Part shown: positions 1 to 9,086 of the stretch, piece after piece
How positions within the stretch are numbered: the first letter of the stretch is position 1
How the letters are laid out: each line of letters opens with the position of its first letter
Source: Proteiniphilum acetatigenes DSM 18083
Lineage (GTDB): Bacteria > Bacteroidota > Bacteroidia > Bacteroidales > Dysgonomonadaceae
Reading direction: 5' to 3'
Assembly: GCF_000380985.1 (NCBI RefSeq)
Contig: NZ_KB905693.1
Coordinates: forward strand, 310,001-374,000
DNA length: 64,000 bases
Notes under the pieces: generated by a model
The model's input: the letters and a program-made list of their open reading frames with translations, nothing else
The model's database searches: none
What the model was told of the DNA's origin: nothing
Translations under genes and position numbers: made by a program

Positions 1-96
1 TATGTGCCTATTCCGGATCCCGATACAGATGTCATTCTTGAAGGACAGTTGGTGGAATGGGATTATAAAGGTGAAAGTACCGTTACGATTGAATGA
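1..96 (+). CDS. C-terminal end of an upstream gene, probably a fimbrillin-family protein
   Basis: The first base of the window is already inside an open frame that stops with TGA at 94-96, giving 31 residues that end in a VEWDYKGESTVTIE-like tail. The stretch around Val-Glu-Trp resembles the last beta strands of Bacteroidales fimbrillin-type proteins, where a conserved Trp lies near the C terminus. The 17-base gap to the next lipoprotein gene on the same strand suggests one operon. The assignment rests mainly on context, because too little of the protein is visible. Confidence 0.55.
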   Translation, partial: YVPIPDPDTDVILEGQLVEWDYKGESTVTIE

Positions 97-113
97 TATA
101 AAGGATAAAGAAT

Positions 114-2288
114 ATGTTGAAACAATTCTATAAATATATGACGGCACTCCTCATTGGTGGAACCATCGTTGGTTGTACTTCCGACCTTCCGGTGGAAAAC
201 CCGCCTGTGGAAGGAGATGTGCCGGTACAACTGAATGGAATGCTGAGGTCGTTGGGTGATGCTGATGACCCAGGTGATGGGGAGTTGATCACTACAGGGT
301 ATCCATTGGAAGCCTATTCCGGGGTGAAGTTTTACCTGTCCGCAAGGACAGTCGACGCGCCGGTATCAAACTACTTGCTAAACCAGGAAATCTTTATTGG
401 TGCGAAAAATACAACAGACCAAGGCCGGAATAAGCTGGATGGTACTGTCTATTATCCTCTCGGTAAGAAAGCGATTAATTTGTTTTCTTATACAGGATCG
501 ACGATAAGTGAAAATGGAAATATCACCCTGACTTCCGGTACAGGTATCAATAATGACTATCTGTTGGGCGTAGGGACCGAAGCCGATGGGACTACACTGA
601 AATCCGGCAAGTCGGATGATCCGGTCGAGTACATCACCTACAAGCACCTGATGACCCGGGTGGATGTGAGGATAGAGGTGGCAGGTGATGTGGAAGAAAC
701 GAAACCGCAGAGCGTGACAATGAATTTCTACCGTTCCGGAAATACGGCACCTATTGCTAATAAAGGCACTTACAACATATTTACCGGTGGAAATAGTGAG
801 GGTTATGCAACAAATAGTCCAAATGGGGACTATAGTTTTTCAAATATCACGACAACCCCTACCACTCACTATCTGGTGCCAAACGGCATGAACTTGACCA
901 CATATCCAGGGCAGATATTTTCCTATCTGAAAATTGATGACTATGTGGCCACAACAGAAGACTTGGTGGCATTGAAATTCTCAAAAGCTAAATTAGGGAG
1001 TACGGGAGTCGAAACCGATTTTATTCTTAAACCGGGTCTTGCTTATGACTTGGTGTTTAAAATCAATCGGTTGAAGATTACTTCGATAGAAGTGACCGTG
1101 AAACCTTGGGATGTTAAACCGGGTGATACCGAATGGGGTTACGAACCGAAAATTATCTCACTCTCCACTGATGACTATGATAGTGGTGATATCTCCAAGA
1201 TGTTACTGAAGTACGAACATACGGATGGAAAGGTATATCAATATATCGGTAAGGCAGAGTTGGATGGATCTGGTTACAATGTAGATTTTGTTTCATTACC
1301 CCCAAACCTCTCAACGTTAGGGGGCAAACTCACGGCCGATTTATATACTAAAGACGGACTATTGGCAAAAGATGTCACGATCACTCCTTCCGGTGATACA
1401 GAGCTTGCGGTGGACAATCTGGGCAGATATGGAATGAAGAAAAGGGGTGATATATTGGAAATTTCCACTCCCTTGCAATTTGCACTGATGCTCAACGATG
1501 CCGCTAAACCTGACGGTGCGAAATATGAAGTGATGAGAGACCTTGATATGAATGGTGTTTCAGTGGAGATCGTTCCTCAGGCATTTCCCGAAAATTCAGT
1601 GTTGGACGGTAAAGGATTCGATATTTTAAACCTGTACATCACTGGTAACGGCCTTTTCACCGAAAATAAGGGAATCTTGAAACATTTCCGTATCGCGTCG
1701 GGAGAGATAACAGGAAACGGCTCCGGAGCTATCGGGGCGATCTGTCAATCCAACTCCGGTACGATAGAGGCGGTAGCCAACCAGGCCAACGTGCAGGCTG
1801 CCTCAGGACAAATGGTTGCCGGTGGTATTGCGGGGACAAATGAGGCTGGCGGTACAATCATCGCTTCGGTGAATAGCGGAAACGTATTCGGTGATTCTTC
1901 TGGAGCCGTAGGAGGTATTGTCGGTGAAAATAAGAATTCCAGTGGAGGCGCTGTTACCGCCTGTCTCAATACGGGAATGCTCGATAAGAGTGCCAATGTC
2001 TTGGGTGGAATCATCGGCACTTCGGTAGCCGGTACTTCCCAGCCTGTTGTCGTCACCGGATTTTGGTTGACCGGTACAGCCAGAAAAGACCAGGCTGTCA
2101 GTGCGGAATTGGCCGTAGGCAATAACCCTGAATATGCAGTAGATGGAGAAAGTGCCGATTTGGCTTCTTCGGTAATTCGTAGTAACAATACGATTGATAA
2201 ATTAAATAGCGCATTGGGTTCTTCTGCTTGGAAGTACGAACTGGATGAGAATAGGTTCTCTTGGCCAATAGCAGTACCGAATCCTTAA
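114..2288 (+). CDS. Fimbrillin-family lipoprotein with C-terminal GLUG-like repeats
   Basis: Predicted 724-residue lipoprotein. The N terminus has a short hydrophobic segment ending in the lipobox IVGC with the lipidated Cys at about residue 21, and AAGGA lies upstream of the ATG. Residues about 35-345 look like the beta-sandwich of Bacteroidales fimbrillin-like proteins, ending in a strand with VKPWDVKPGD. Residues about 525-655 hold Gly-rich repeats with AIGAI, AGGIAGTN, VGGIVGEN and LGGIIGT cores, as in the GLUG motif of bacterial surface adhesins. In this family the lipid is removed when a protease trims the precursor and the subunit joins a pilus. It may be a tip or accessory subunit rather than the main shaft. 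The exact role is inferred. Confidence 0.75.
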   Translation: MLKQFYKYMTALLIGGTIVGCTSDLPVENPPVEGDVPVQLNGMLRSLGDADDPGDGELITTGYPLEAYSGVKFYLSARTVDAPVSNYLLNQEIFIGAKNTTDQGRNKLDGTVYYPLGKKAINLFSYTGSTISENGNITLTSGTGINNDYLLGVGTEADGTTLKSGKSDDPVEYITYKHLMTRVDVRIEVAGDVEETKPQSVTMNFYRSGNTAPIANKGTYNIFTGGNSEGYATNSPNGDYSFSNITTTPTTHYLVPNGMNLTTYPGQIFSYLKIDDYVATTEDLVALKFSKAKLGSTGVETDFILKPGLAYDLVFKINRLKITSIEVTVKPWDVKPGDTEWGYEPKIISLSTDDYDSGDISKMLLKYEHTDGKVYQYIGKAELDGSGYNVDFVSLPPNLSTLGGKLTADLYTKDGLLAKDVTITPSGDTELAVDNLGRYGMKKRGDILEISTPLQFALMLNDAAKPDGAKYEVMRDLDMNGVSVEIVPQAFPENSVLDGKGFDILNLYITGNGLFTENKGILKHFRIASGEITGNGSGAIGAICQSNSGTIEAVANQANVQAASGQMVAGGIAGTNEAGGTIIASVNSGNVFGDSSGAVGGIVGENKNSSGGAVTACLNTGMLDKSANVLGGIIGTSVAGTSQPVVVTGFWLTGTARKDQAVSAELAVGNNPEYAVDGESADLASSVIRSNNTIDKLNSALGSSAWKYELDENRFSWPIAVPNP

Positions 2289-2306
2289 TTTAATAACGAA
2301 AGAGAT

Positions 2307-4304
2307 ATGAAGACTATGAAATATATCACGTATGTGTGTGTGGCCCTTTTGTCGGTGATCCTGTATGGCTGTTCGGATGAGGTGGTAAACAATTCCGAAC
2401 CTGCTGCCGAGGGGACCTTGCTAAACCTATACGTGGGAGATATCGTAACGCCCGGAACCCGTCTTGCCGAATTAGGGGGAGCCGGAAGTATCAGCGAGGG
2501 AACGCATCCCACAAATGGTGACGACAAAAAGAATATCGGATTGTATATCTATTATGAAGATGATTATAAAGCTGATATTCTTACGAAACCCTATGTGCGT
2601 AACTTGGAGTGTGAAGTGAAGGACGGTAAAATCGTGCCGGTAGATGGGAGTGATATTTATATTTACGACCGGATGACTATTGTGGCTTTTTATCCTTATA
2701 ATAGTGCGGCTGACGATTATACATTCACTTCGAAAGATGATGAGAAAAGATATCCCATCACCGAGAACGATTATTCTTACCAGTATTATATCCCATACCG
2801 GGCACAAACTAATGTGAATCCTACCAATGCTTATCTTGTAAGATTGCATTTGGTGCCTCAGCAAACAGTGAAAATACAGGTGGTATTGGTGTCTGACGAT
2901 CCGGACCTATTTCCTGATGCTACGACAAAGACAGATGGAGTAGTGAAGATAGTGCCGTCTATAGATCCACAGGATGCCGGCAGCGGTGAGGATAAGAGGG
3001 AGAATTGGGTGGATATCATTGAGCAACCCTACGGCTCTGCGCCGAGTCCCACCTCCAGTGGAATGCATGTGCAACGATTTACCTCCTATATATGGAAAAA
3101 TAATGAGCAAAAGGGAACCGATAATCCCCATCATGGCGACAATCCTAACCACTACGACAATACCTTCAAAAAAGGGGATGTATTGCTTCAAAGTGATAAG
3201 TTGACTTTGTTTTTCCCTGAGGACTTGGAGATACGGGAGGGTAACGTATATCGTTACGGATACAATTTAACAACCGGTGAGATGTTTATTCCCACTTCCG
3301 ATAACCTGATATATGATGCATCCACTTTGGCCGGTGGGAGTGGGGGATACCAAGTGTGTGATATAGATTTGACAGATAAAGGCGACTGGACCCCGGTAAA
3401 TTTTTCCGGTACCTACGATGGTGGAGGCCATGCGGTAAAAAATATGAAAATAACCCAAGTGCCGGTTGACGGGAATGTTGGCTTGTTTGGAAGTGTTACC
3501 GGCAGCAGCGTCATCAAGAACCTGCATTTGGAGAGTCCGGAGATTGAGGTAGAGAATACTGATCCCAATCAGACTCTTAACATAGGGGGACTGGTAGGGC
3601 AGCTGAACAGGGCTTTGACTCCAGAAGAGGAGGCAGCCCGAATACAAGCTATTGAAAATAATTTAAGAGAAAGTCTTCCCCCCGGGCTCCCCGAGTCGGT
3701 GATCCAAGCTCTATTGTCCGAACTCTTGAAAGAAGACACCGGACAAGGAACCAGTAGCGTGCAGGGCTGTAAGGTTTCACAACCCACGATTAAAGTCACG
3801 GGAGAGAACGTGATTGTGGGTGGCCTCGCAGGAATTGTTGGTGATGACCAGAGTTATAAGGGAGAGATAAAAGATTCTTATGTGTCTGAGGGCAGTATTG
3901 AGGTGAATAAAGATGTGGACCCCAACACTTACGAGAAGGTATGGGTTGGAGCCTTTGCCGGCCTGGTCAATGGAGGTTCCATATCGCGTAGTTACACAAC
4001 CTCTTCGGCTGAAGGGTATATGCAACCAACTCCACCCGACACTGATCCCGTGGAGGTGGCACAAGGATTCACCAATGTAGTAGATCCTGTACCGGCAGGA
4101 ACAGGTGTTACCGATAGCTTTACGAAAACCTTGAAAGGTAATACGGTGGATGGGGTAAAAGAATTCGGCCCTTCCGAATGGCCTTCCTGGGGTACCAGTG
4201 ACGAGTGGCCGAAAGCAAATAGCACTTTGGATAACTATTGGGGAAATATGGGAAGTACTCCTTCCAACTATCCTACTTTAGTGTGGGAGTCTCGTTTACA
4301 ATAA
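2307..4304 (+). CDS. Fimbrillin-like lipoprotein with GLUG-like repeats
   Basis: Predicted 665-residue lipoprotein that starts 18 bases after the previous gene. The signal ends in LYGC with Cys at about residue 22. Residues 30-345 are a fimbrillin-like region rich in aromatic beta strands. From about residue 350 come DLTDKGDWTPVNFSGTYDGG, then GLFGSVTGS, IGGLVGQL, VGGLAGIVGD and AFAGLVNGG, a GLUG-type beta-solenoid seen in surface adhesins. A linker near residues 435-475 is rich in Glu, Ala and Leu and probably helical, which is unusual inside such a repeat region. Same size class and layout as its upstream neighbour, so likely a paralogous accessory subunit of one pilus locus. Confidence 0.7.
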   Translation: MKTMKYITYVCVALLSVILYGCSDEVVNNSEPAAEGTLLNLYVGDIVTPGTRLAELGGAGSISEGTHPTNGDDKKNIGLYIYYEDDYKADILTKPYVRNLECEVKDGKIVPVDGSDIYIYDRMTIVAFYPYNSAADDYTFTSKDDEKRYPITENDYSYQYYIPYRAQTNVNPTNAYLVRLHLVPQQTVKIQVVLVSDDPDLFPDATTKTDGVVKIVPSIDPQDAGSGEDKRENWVDIIEQPYGSAPSPTSSGMHVQRFTSYIWKNNEQKGTDNPHHGDNPNHYDNTFKKGDVLLQSDKLTLFFPEDLEIREGNVYRYGYNLTTGEMFIPTSDNLIYDASTLAGGSGGYQVCDIDLTDKGDWTPVNFSGTYDGGGHAVKNMKITQVPVDGNVGLFGSVTGSSVIKNLHLESPEIEVENTDPNQTLNIGGLVGQLNRALTPEEEAARIQAIENNLRESLPPGLPESVIQALLSELLKEDTGQGTSSVQGCKVSQPTIKVTGENVIVGGLAGIVGDDQSYKGEIKDSYVSEGSIEVNKDVDPNTYEKVWVGAFAGLVNGGSISRSYTTSSAEGYMQPTPPDTDPVEVAQGFTNVVDPVPAGTGVTDSFTKTLKGNTVDGVKEFGPSEWPSWGTSDEWPKANSTLDNYWGNMGSTPSNYPTLVWESRLQ

Positions 4305-4317
4305 TAAGAATTTGATT

Positions 4318-5517
4318 ATGAAGATAAAATCATTGATATATTCGCTGTTGATCTTTGGAGGGGTGGTCTCTTTGGGTTCGTGCCAAAACGATGTCAACGA
4401 TCCTCTTCCTGTGGGGGAAGGACAACAATTAACATTGCTTCCTTCCGTGGCAGATAGGAACAAAGTGGAAGTTCGCGCCGCAGGAAATATACCGTTTTTC
4501 GAGAACGGGAACGATATCACTGTCCAGGTCAAGACAAGCAGGACGGGAAGCGATTTTGTTTCGTACCCCTATACTTATAACAACGGTACTTTTGCCGAAA
4601 AGGCTCAAGGTCAGGGTTTCTTTTTTCCTGCAGACCAGACTTTTATTTCTGAGTTGAAAGCCTTTTGGCCGTCGTTTGAGAACAGGGGCGCGGTTATTAC
4701 CGATCAACGCGACTTGGATCAGTTCAAACTTGCCAACCGCCTTACTGCCCATGTCACCGAGGCCAATATCATGCCTACGGCAGATCCCGTTCCATTGGTT
4801 TTCCAACATGAACAAAGTAAGATCACTTTCCGACTTGCAGGGCAAAATGCCAGTGGATTAATCATCAAATCACTCCTTTTTGAGCTTGAAAATGTTGATC
4901 TTGATGATGGACAAGGAGAGCGGCAAGTCGGTTTTTGGGCGTACTGTGAAGGGACGGGAACCCTCAATGCCGAAGTGATTGTGCCGGCCGGAGTTGTCTT
5001 TGGCCCAGGCATAAATGACGGAAAGAGAATGGAAATTGGATTGGTGAAAGTGGGTGCTGAAGGAACTACCGATAATGACTACGAAGGGATTATGTATATC
5101 CCTAATAGCACGCATATTGAGTTACAAAAAAATCACGATTACTTGGTCACCCTTACTCCCGAAGGTTATGATTTGATGGCAACTATCTCTATAGCCGGAT
5201 TCCCTCAACCCGATGGGGATCACGTGGGTGTGCCCTTCCAGCTTCCGGTATTGAATGAAGAAACAGAGCGCTATGAGATAAGTACTATCGCACAATTGGT
5301 AACCGTATCATGGTTGCTGACCGGAGACCTGAATGGGGAGTTGCAATCGGATTGGAGTACTCGTACATTCGACATCGTGAATGATATAGAAGTATCCGAC
5401 AGGATAAAGGCAGAGGGAGATCGTTATCTGAATATTTCTACGTTGAACAATTACAAGAATCAATTTTCCAATGCTGATAAGGTCACTTATTCTGATGGGA
5501 CGAATGTGTTTAACTGA
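4318..5517 (+). CDS. Fimbrillin-family lipoprotein
   Basis: Predicted 399-residue lipoprotein. I place the start at the ATG at 4318 because the frame can only be extended upstream through a TTG at 4312; from 4318 the protein begins with a clean signal ending in LGSC. Typical fimbrillin features follow: an early stretch with VADRNKVEVRAAGNIPFF, a middle with PVPLVFQHEQSKITFRL (the histidine-containing strand common in fimbrillin-like proteins), and a late strand LMATISIAGFPQPDG. The length is near that of classical FimA or Mfa1-type subunits. It follows the GLUG proteins with a 13-base gap and is probably co-transcribed. Confidence 0.72.
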   Translation: MKIKSLIYSLLIFGGVVSLGSCQNDVNDPLPVGEGQQLTLLPSVADRNKVEVRAAGNIPFFENGNDITVQVKTSRTGSDFVSYPYTYNNGTFAEKAQGQGFFFPADQTFISELKAFWPSFENRGAVITDQRDLDQFKLANRLTAHVTEANIMPTADPVPLVFQHEQSKITFRLAGQNASGLIIKSLLFELENVDLDDGQGERQVGFWAYCEGTGTLNAEVIVPAGVVFGPGINDGKRMEIGLVKVGAEGTTDNDYEGIMYIPNSTHIELQKNHDYLVTLTPEGYDLMATISIAGFPQPDGDHVGVPFQLPVLNEETERYEISTIAQLVTVSWLLTGDLNGELQSDWSTRTFDIVNDIEVSDRIKAEGDRYLNISTLNNYKNQFSNADKVTYSDGTNVFN

Positions 5518-5548
5518 TAACGGGATAATCTTATAAACAGGAATAAAA

Positions 5549-6817
5549 ATGAAACATAAAACTTTATATATATACGCAGTTGTCCTTATATTGGGCTTCA
5601 ATGTGGCGGGATGCGACAAGAATGACAATATTGAAGTCAACAGCGATATGGTGGAGATCGATGGTGTCGCATTGCAATTGGGGGGTGTAGACCTTTCATC
5701 AGGAACCGCAGCTACTACCAGGGCAACAGTAGCTGGCATTGATTATGCCGTGAATACGAATGAAGACCCTACTAGTAGTTTTTTTTTCCTTGGCAGTAAT
5801 AATATTCGGGAAGACTGGAAGTTGGACTTTTCCCTGTATAATGGAAACGCATCCGGAAGTGTTGATGGAACACCATATGACGCTGCTTCCTTTACCGCAG
5901 GTGTGTATGATGACACGAACAATACTTGGAAACCATCTCCAGACAAGCAGCTCCTTTTCCCCAACTATTTCAAGCCGCATGTGGAGGCGTGGTTGTATCC
6001 AAGCACAAAAGATGCCGCAGTTGCAACTGATCAATCTACAGAAGAGCAACTGATAGCTCAGGATATATTGCACAGGGCGAAATCGGTGCTTCCGGGAAAT
6101 GCCACAGAATCGTTTGGCAAGAAACTATCTGTCCAATTGAGCCATCAACGGGCGATGCTTAATTTCAAATTCCAAGACATTGTACGCGAGGATATCAATG
6201 AGGTAACGGTTAAGGTAAAGGTAGGAGGAACGGATTATACGCCATATAGTGTAAGAGCCGCGGGCGTACTGGAATATATGCTGATACTTCCCGAAGCTAC
6301 ACCTGCTGCAACAGAGATCATTGTGGAGTATGTGACCGTTGGTAATGATCTTCTACTGCCGATCGAATATAAGCATAAGGTGAACTTGGGTATAACCGGA
6401 GCACTCGGAAGCAATAATTGCTATTGCTTCACCTTATCTCCAAAAGAGATGACAATATCTCCCGTGTCTGTCATTAATTGGGTCACCGGTGAGCCGGTTT
6501 TGGGAGAGTATGTGGCGGTCACGGCTTATCCAACGTTTAAAGGTCCGAAAAATGAGACTTATTATTTCTATTACGATAATCAGTTGACGGAAGACGGCTC
6601 TTTGAATGGCACGCCCAAATTGCAGGAAATCAACTTCAATAATGATGGTGAATGTACTATCAAACCCGACGGACGCATTATTACCCATATTTTTAAAGGG
6701 TCAGATCCCACTATGGAGGATTGGAATCTATACAAGTTGGACAATCCCATAATATTGGGCAATACAGAAAAAATCTATATCGATTTGGAGACAATAATTA
6801 ATACCCTTTATCCTTAG
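5549..6817 (+). CDS. Fimbrillin-family lipoprotein
   Basis: Predicted 422-residue lipoprotein, the last gene of the tandem cluster. The signal MKHKTLYIYAVVLILGFNVAGC ends in a lipobox with Cys at residue 22. The family pattern includes QLSHQRAMLNFKFQDI at about residues 195-210 (the conserved strand after the Ser-His pair), then LNLGITGAL-like and SPVSVINWVTGEPV strands near residues 278-315. Compared with the other members it has an extra C-terminal piece of about 100 residues containing TAYPTFKGPKNETYYFYYD and IITHIFKGSDPTMEDWNLY, which I do not recognise. The 31-base gap to the previous gene supports one operon. Substrate and partner proteins are unknown. Confidence 0.7.
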   Translation: MKHKTLYIYAVVLILGFNVAGCDKNDNIEVNSDMVEIDGVALQLGGVDLSSGTAATTRATVAGIDYAVNTNEDPTSSFFFLGSNNIREDWKLDFSLYNGNASGSVDGTPYDAASFTAGVYDDTNNTWKPSPDKQLLFPNYFKPHVEAWLYPSTKDAAVATDQSTEEQLIAQDILHRAKSVLPGNATESFGKKLSVQLSHQRAMLNFKFQDIVREDINEVTVKVKVGGTDYTPYSVRAAGVLEYMLILPEATPAATEIIVEYVTVGNDLLLPIEYKHKVNLGITGALGSNNCYCFTLSPKEMTISPVSVINWVTGEPVLGEYVAVTAYPTFKGPKNETYYFYYDNQLTEDGSLNGTPKLQEINFNNDGECTIKPDGRIITHIFKGSDPTMEDWNLYKLDNPIILGNTEKIYIDLETIINTLYP

Positions 6818-6862
6818 AGATCTAATCAAAGAATATAAGTGGTTTATTCCGCTCGTTTAGAA

Positions 6863-6957
6863 GGCAGGTCAAGCAAGAGAGGCTGCTTCAAGTATTTTGG
6901 GACAGCTTCTCTTCCTTATTATCCCGGTTTTAGAATAAATGAGCAGAGGAGCCTGCC
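6863..6957. terminator. Nested inverted repeats after the fimbrillin operon
   Basis: An 11-base inverted repeat (6875-6885 with 6903-6913, one G-T pair) lies inside a second one (6863-6869 with 6951-6957). It sits between convergent genes, so it may end transcription of the fimbrillin operon and of the opposite gene. There is no long T run, so the terminator role is a guess; an mRNA-stabilising structure is possible. Confidence 0.4.
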
Positions 6958-7039
6958 AAAACCAATTCATCAATAGAACAATACCAATGGTAGGAATATA
7001 TGATATAAATGTGTTTTTTGCCTTCTTCTAGCAGGGAAA

Positions 7040-8020
7040 TCAGGCCCGGAATTCAATCAAGTGAATTTTTGGATATTCACCTTTGATGTCATTGTCTAAA
7101 TATTCGGAAAGTTGCAGGACATCGTCGAAGTAGCCTGTTCTCTCATTCCTGTGATCCGGACGGCAAGGTTTTGAAGGAAGTTCCGCCGGATGCAACTTCG
7201 AATAACGGGCAGACTTGGATGCCAGGAATTTCCTCACATTTTCAATATACTCCAATGGAATCTCCGCATGGAACTTCTTCCGCAAGCCATTTTGATCGGT
7301 ATTGCCGCTTTCCATGGTAGTGTATCTCAAGGCGCTTTCCCCGGGACGTTTATTCTTTTCTTCCTCAATAGGGAGTTTCAGGGTATGCATCAGATTGATA
7401 ATGTCGCTTGTCAGCAACTGGGACTTGAATTCGAGTACTTCCAGATCCCGTATTTTGGTTTTCTCATCTATATTTTGTTGTTTCAGATGTTCTAATGAAA
7501 CGTCTACTTCAATATTGAAATTCCTGAACTTCAGTTCTAGTTCATGCAGGATATCATAAAAATCAGGAGTATTGTCGAAACGGTCGAAACGCAGGTCTTC
7601 CGGTAGGAGTTTTAACTTTAACAGGTGCTCTTCTGACGGATAATACCTGTCAAATCCTTCTTCCTGAAGCTTCCAGTGTGTTGCACATATACATACCTTA
7701 TTCCGGTACATGTGGCGTATCAGGTCGGACAGGATTTTAGACTGAAATGTACGCTTGATCTGTTGCTGTTTTGATTCCCTGCGAATGGCCTGCCAGGTAA
7801 GCACTGTTCCCAGGGCGGCAAAGGCCGCTAGCAAAAGGTTGGTGATCTCGTCTGCATCCGTTTGCCCCAAACGAGTAGGATTTGTGTTGACTGACGTTTT
7901 CTCGGATGCCTGCGCAATTTTGTCCAGTGTTAAGCTCGGTTCGATTTCAACGCCATAACAACTTACCGACAAGACCACTATCAAGGCTGTCAGTAAAATA
8001 AATCGTTTTGATACTGCCAT
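7040..8020 (-). CDS. Membrane-anchored protein of unknown function
   Basis: Predicted 326 residues; I do not recognise the family. Residues 1-24 form a signal-like hydrophobic segment (FILLTALIVVLSVSCYG). A second hydrophobic helix lies near residues 57-80 (ITNLLLAAFAALGTVLTW), followed by a basic stretch RRESKQQQIKRTF, which puts the remaining 240 residues in the cytoplasm by the positive-inside rule. The soluble part is helical and highly charged, with regularly spaced Leu and Glu between about residues 150 and 215. The first hydrophobic segment contains SCYG, so a lipoprotein signal is also possible. It stands alone, convergent with the fimbrillin operon and about 220 bases downstream of the flavodoxin gene. 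Confidence 0.6.
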   Translation of the reverse strand: MAVSKRFILLTALIVVLSVSCYGVEIEPSLTLDKIAQASEKTSVNTNPTRLGQTDADEITNLLLAAFAALGTVLTWQAIRRESKQQQIKRTFQSKILSDLIRHMYRNKVCICATHWKLQEEGFDRYYPSEEHLLKLKLLPEDLRFDRFDNTPDFYDILHELELKFRNFNIEVDVSLEHLKQQNIDEKTKIRDLEVLEFKSQLLTSDIINLMHTLKLPIEEEKNKRPGESALRYTTMESGNTDQNGLRKKFHAEIPLEYIENVRKFLASKSARYSKLHPAELPSKPCRPDHRNERTGYFDDVLQLSEYLDNDIKGEYPKIHLIEFRA

Positions 8021-8244
8021 TATGATTATTTGTTTTTCACTTCAATTGCATGAATTGTTGTTCAGGACTACCTTGCCCGTCAACTTTCTGACTGTCGTGT
8101 TATTACGCACCACAACCGTTTCCTTAAGAAGGCCGTTCCTCAATCGTCACACAAATATATGCAATTTAATCTCTCAACCAGCTCCTTTCACTGAAAATTT
8201 ATTCAAGGTTATCCAATAATCAATCACGATGGAACATCCACCCA

Positions 8245-8745
8245 CTACACGAATTCTTCTTTCAAAGTTTCGACCCATTTAGCGAGGCGTTCTTCGGTCA
8301 TATCATACTCGTTATCCTCATCAATGGGAAGTCCTACCCACAAACCGTCGATTACGGCGGTAGACTCGTCGTAGGTATACCCTTCATCCGGAACCCGGCC
8401 AACAATTTCGGCTTTATCGCTTAATTCGTCGTAGACCACTTTCATCGATTCTGCAAAACTGGTCGAGTAAGAAGCGCTGTCGCCTAGTGCGAAGATGGCT
8501 ACCTTTTTTCCGGTGAAATCCATTCCGGCAAAACTAGGGAGAAATCCGTCCCAGTCGTCCTGCAGATCTCCTATCCCCGTAGTGGAAGTCCCTACCACAA
8601 AATAAGGATAATCTTTTATTTCATCGATGGAAACATACTCCACATTATATAAGTCGGCATTTCCGTCGAACAGGTCCTGCACCTGCCTTGCCACAGATTC
8701 TGCGTTCCCGCCCGATGAACCGTATAGAATCGCTATTTTATTCAT
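8245..8745 (-). CDS. fldA: Flavodoxin
   Basis: Predicted 166-residue flavodoxin, a small FMN protein that carries single electrons, for instance between pyruvate oxidoreductase and biosynthetic enzymes. I start at the ATG at 8745 because the protein then begins MNKIAILYGSSGGNAESVA, the beta strand plus phosphate-binding loop. The frame stays open 25 codons upstream, but that part is not flavodoxin-like. Other matches are VGTSTTGIGDLQDDWDGF (50s loop that covers the flavin) and KVAIFALGDSASYSTSF (90s loop). The length fits long-chain flavodoxins. It is transcribed away from the adjacent tRNA gene. Confidence 0.93.
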   Translation of the reverse strand: MNKIAILYGSSGGNAESVARQVQDLFDGNADLYNVEYVSIDEIKDYPYFVVGTSTTGIGDLQDDWDGFLPSFAGMDFTGKKVAIFALGDSASYSTSFAESMKVVYDELSDKAEIVGRVPDEGYTYDESTAVIDGLWVGLPIDEDNEYDMTEERLAKWVETLKEEFV

Positions 8746-8844
8746 AATTTTTGTGATATTCAATTTTGATCTATTGAATAACAACTTAAAAAGGAAATTG
8801 TTTGTCGGCGTGAGATGCAAATATTTTTTCTCGTTCCTCTTTCT

Positions 8845-8875
8845 TTTGTAGATAACGGGAAAAATATTATTTTTG
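8845..8875 (+). promoter_or_regulatory. Promoter of the tRNA-Arg gene
   Basis: TTTG at 8845-8848 and TATTTTTG at 8868-8875 are separated by 19 bases, an exact match to the Bacteroidota -33/-7 consensus TTTG-N19-TAnnTTTG. The start of transcription would fall about five bases before the mature tRNA. Confidence 0.75.
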
Positions 8876-8886
8876 CATTTCTATTC

Positions 8887-8958
8887 GGCTCTGTAGTTCA
8901 ATGGATAGAATAGCGGTTTCCTAAACCGTAGATCCGGGTTCGATTCCCGGCGGAGCTA
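8887..8958 (+). tRNA. tRNA-Arg (anticodon CCT)
   Basis: The full cloverleaf can be folded by eye. The acceptor stem is 8887-8893 with 8951-8957 (two G-T pairs). The anticodon stem is 8913-8917 with 8925-8929, around the loop TTCCTAA, with anticodon CCT at 8920-8922. The T stem CCGGG/CCCGG is at 8934-8938 and 8946-8950 with loop TTCGATT. The discriminator base is A at 8958. CCA is not encoded and must be added later. It reads the AGG arginine codon. Confidence 0.95.
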
Positions 8959-8961
8959 CTT

Positions 8962-8993
8962 AAAAGCCTGTCTTTTTTAAGGGCAGGCTTTTT
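8962..8993 (+). terminator. Rho-independent terminator of tRNA-Arg
   Basis: A stem of nine pairs, AAGCCTGTC at 8964-8972 with GGCAGGCTT at 8982-8990 (one T-G pair), ends in a T run. It begins four bases after the tRNA. Confidence 0.85.
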
Positions 8994-9051
8994 CGATAGG
9001 GCTCTTACAGCAAAAAACGTACATTTGCGATACAAAGTTCTACAATAGTTC

Positions 9052-9080
9052 TATAAAAATTGGGGAACGTTCAAAGTTCC
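9052..9080 (-). terminator. Weak terminator after the bactofilin gene
   Basis: On the minus strand a short hairpin (GGAAC/GTTCC, 9064-9068 with 9076-9080) is followed by CCAATTTTTAT. It lies directly after the bactofilin stop codon. The stem is only five pairs. Confidence 0.4.
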
Positions 9081-9086
9081 GGTTTA

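Noticed and set aside
8022-8219. Small plus-strand frame of 65 codons between the unknown membrane protein and flavodoxin genes
   Set aside because: No ribosome site, no family pattern and odd composition; this gap more likely holds the leader of the minus-strand gene.
8746-8820. Longer flavodoxin with 25 extra N-terminal residues
   Set aside because: The extension is not flavodoxin-like, and the typical first strand begins exactly at the ATG at 8745.
9018-9027. TACATTTG promoter box on the plus strand after the tRNA terminator
   Set aside because: No plus-strand gene follows before the minus-strand bactofilin gene, and there is no -33 box; probably chance.
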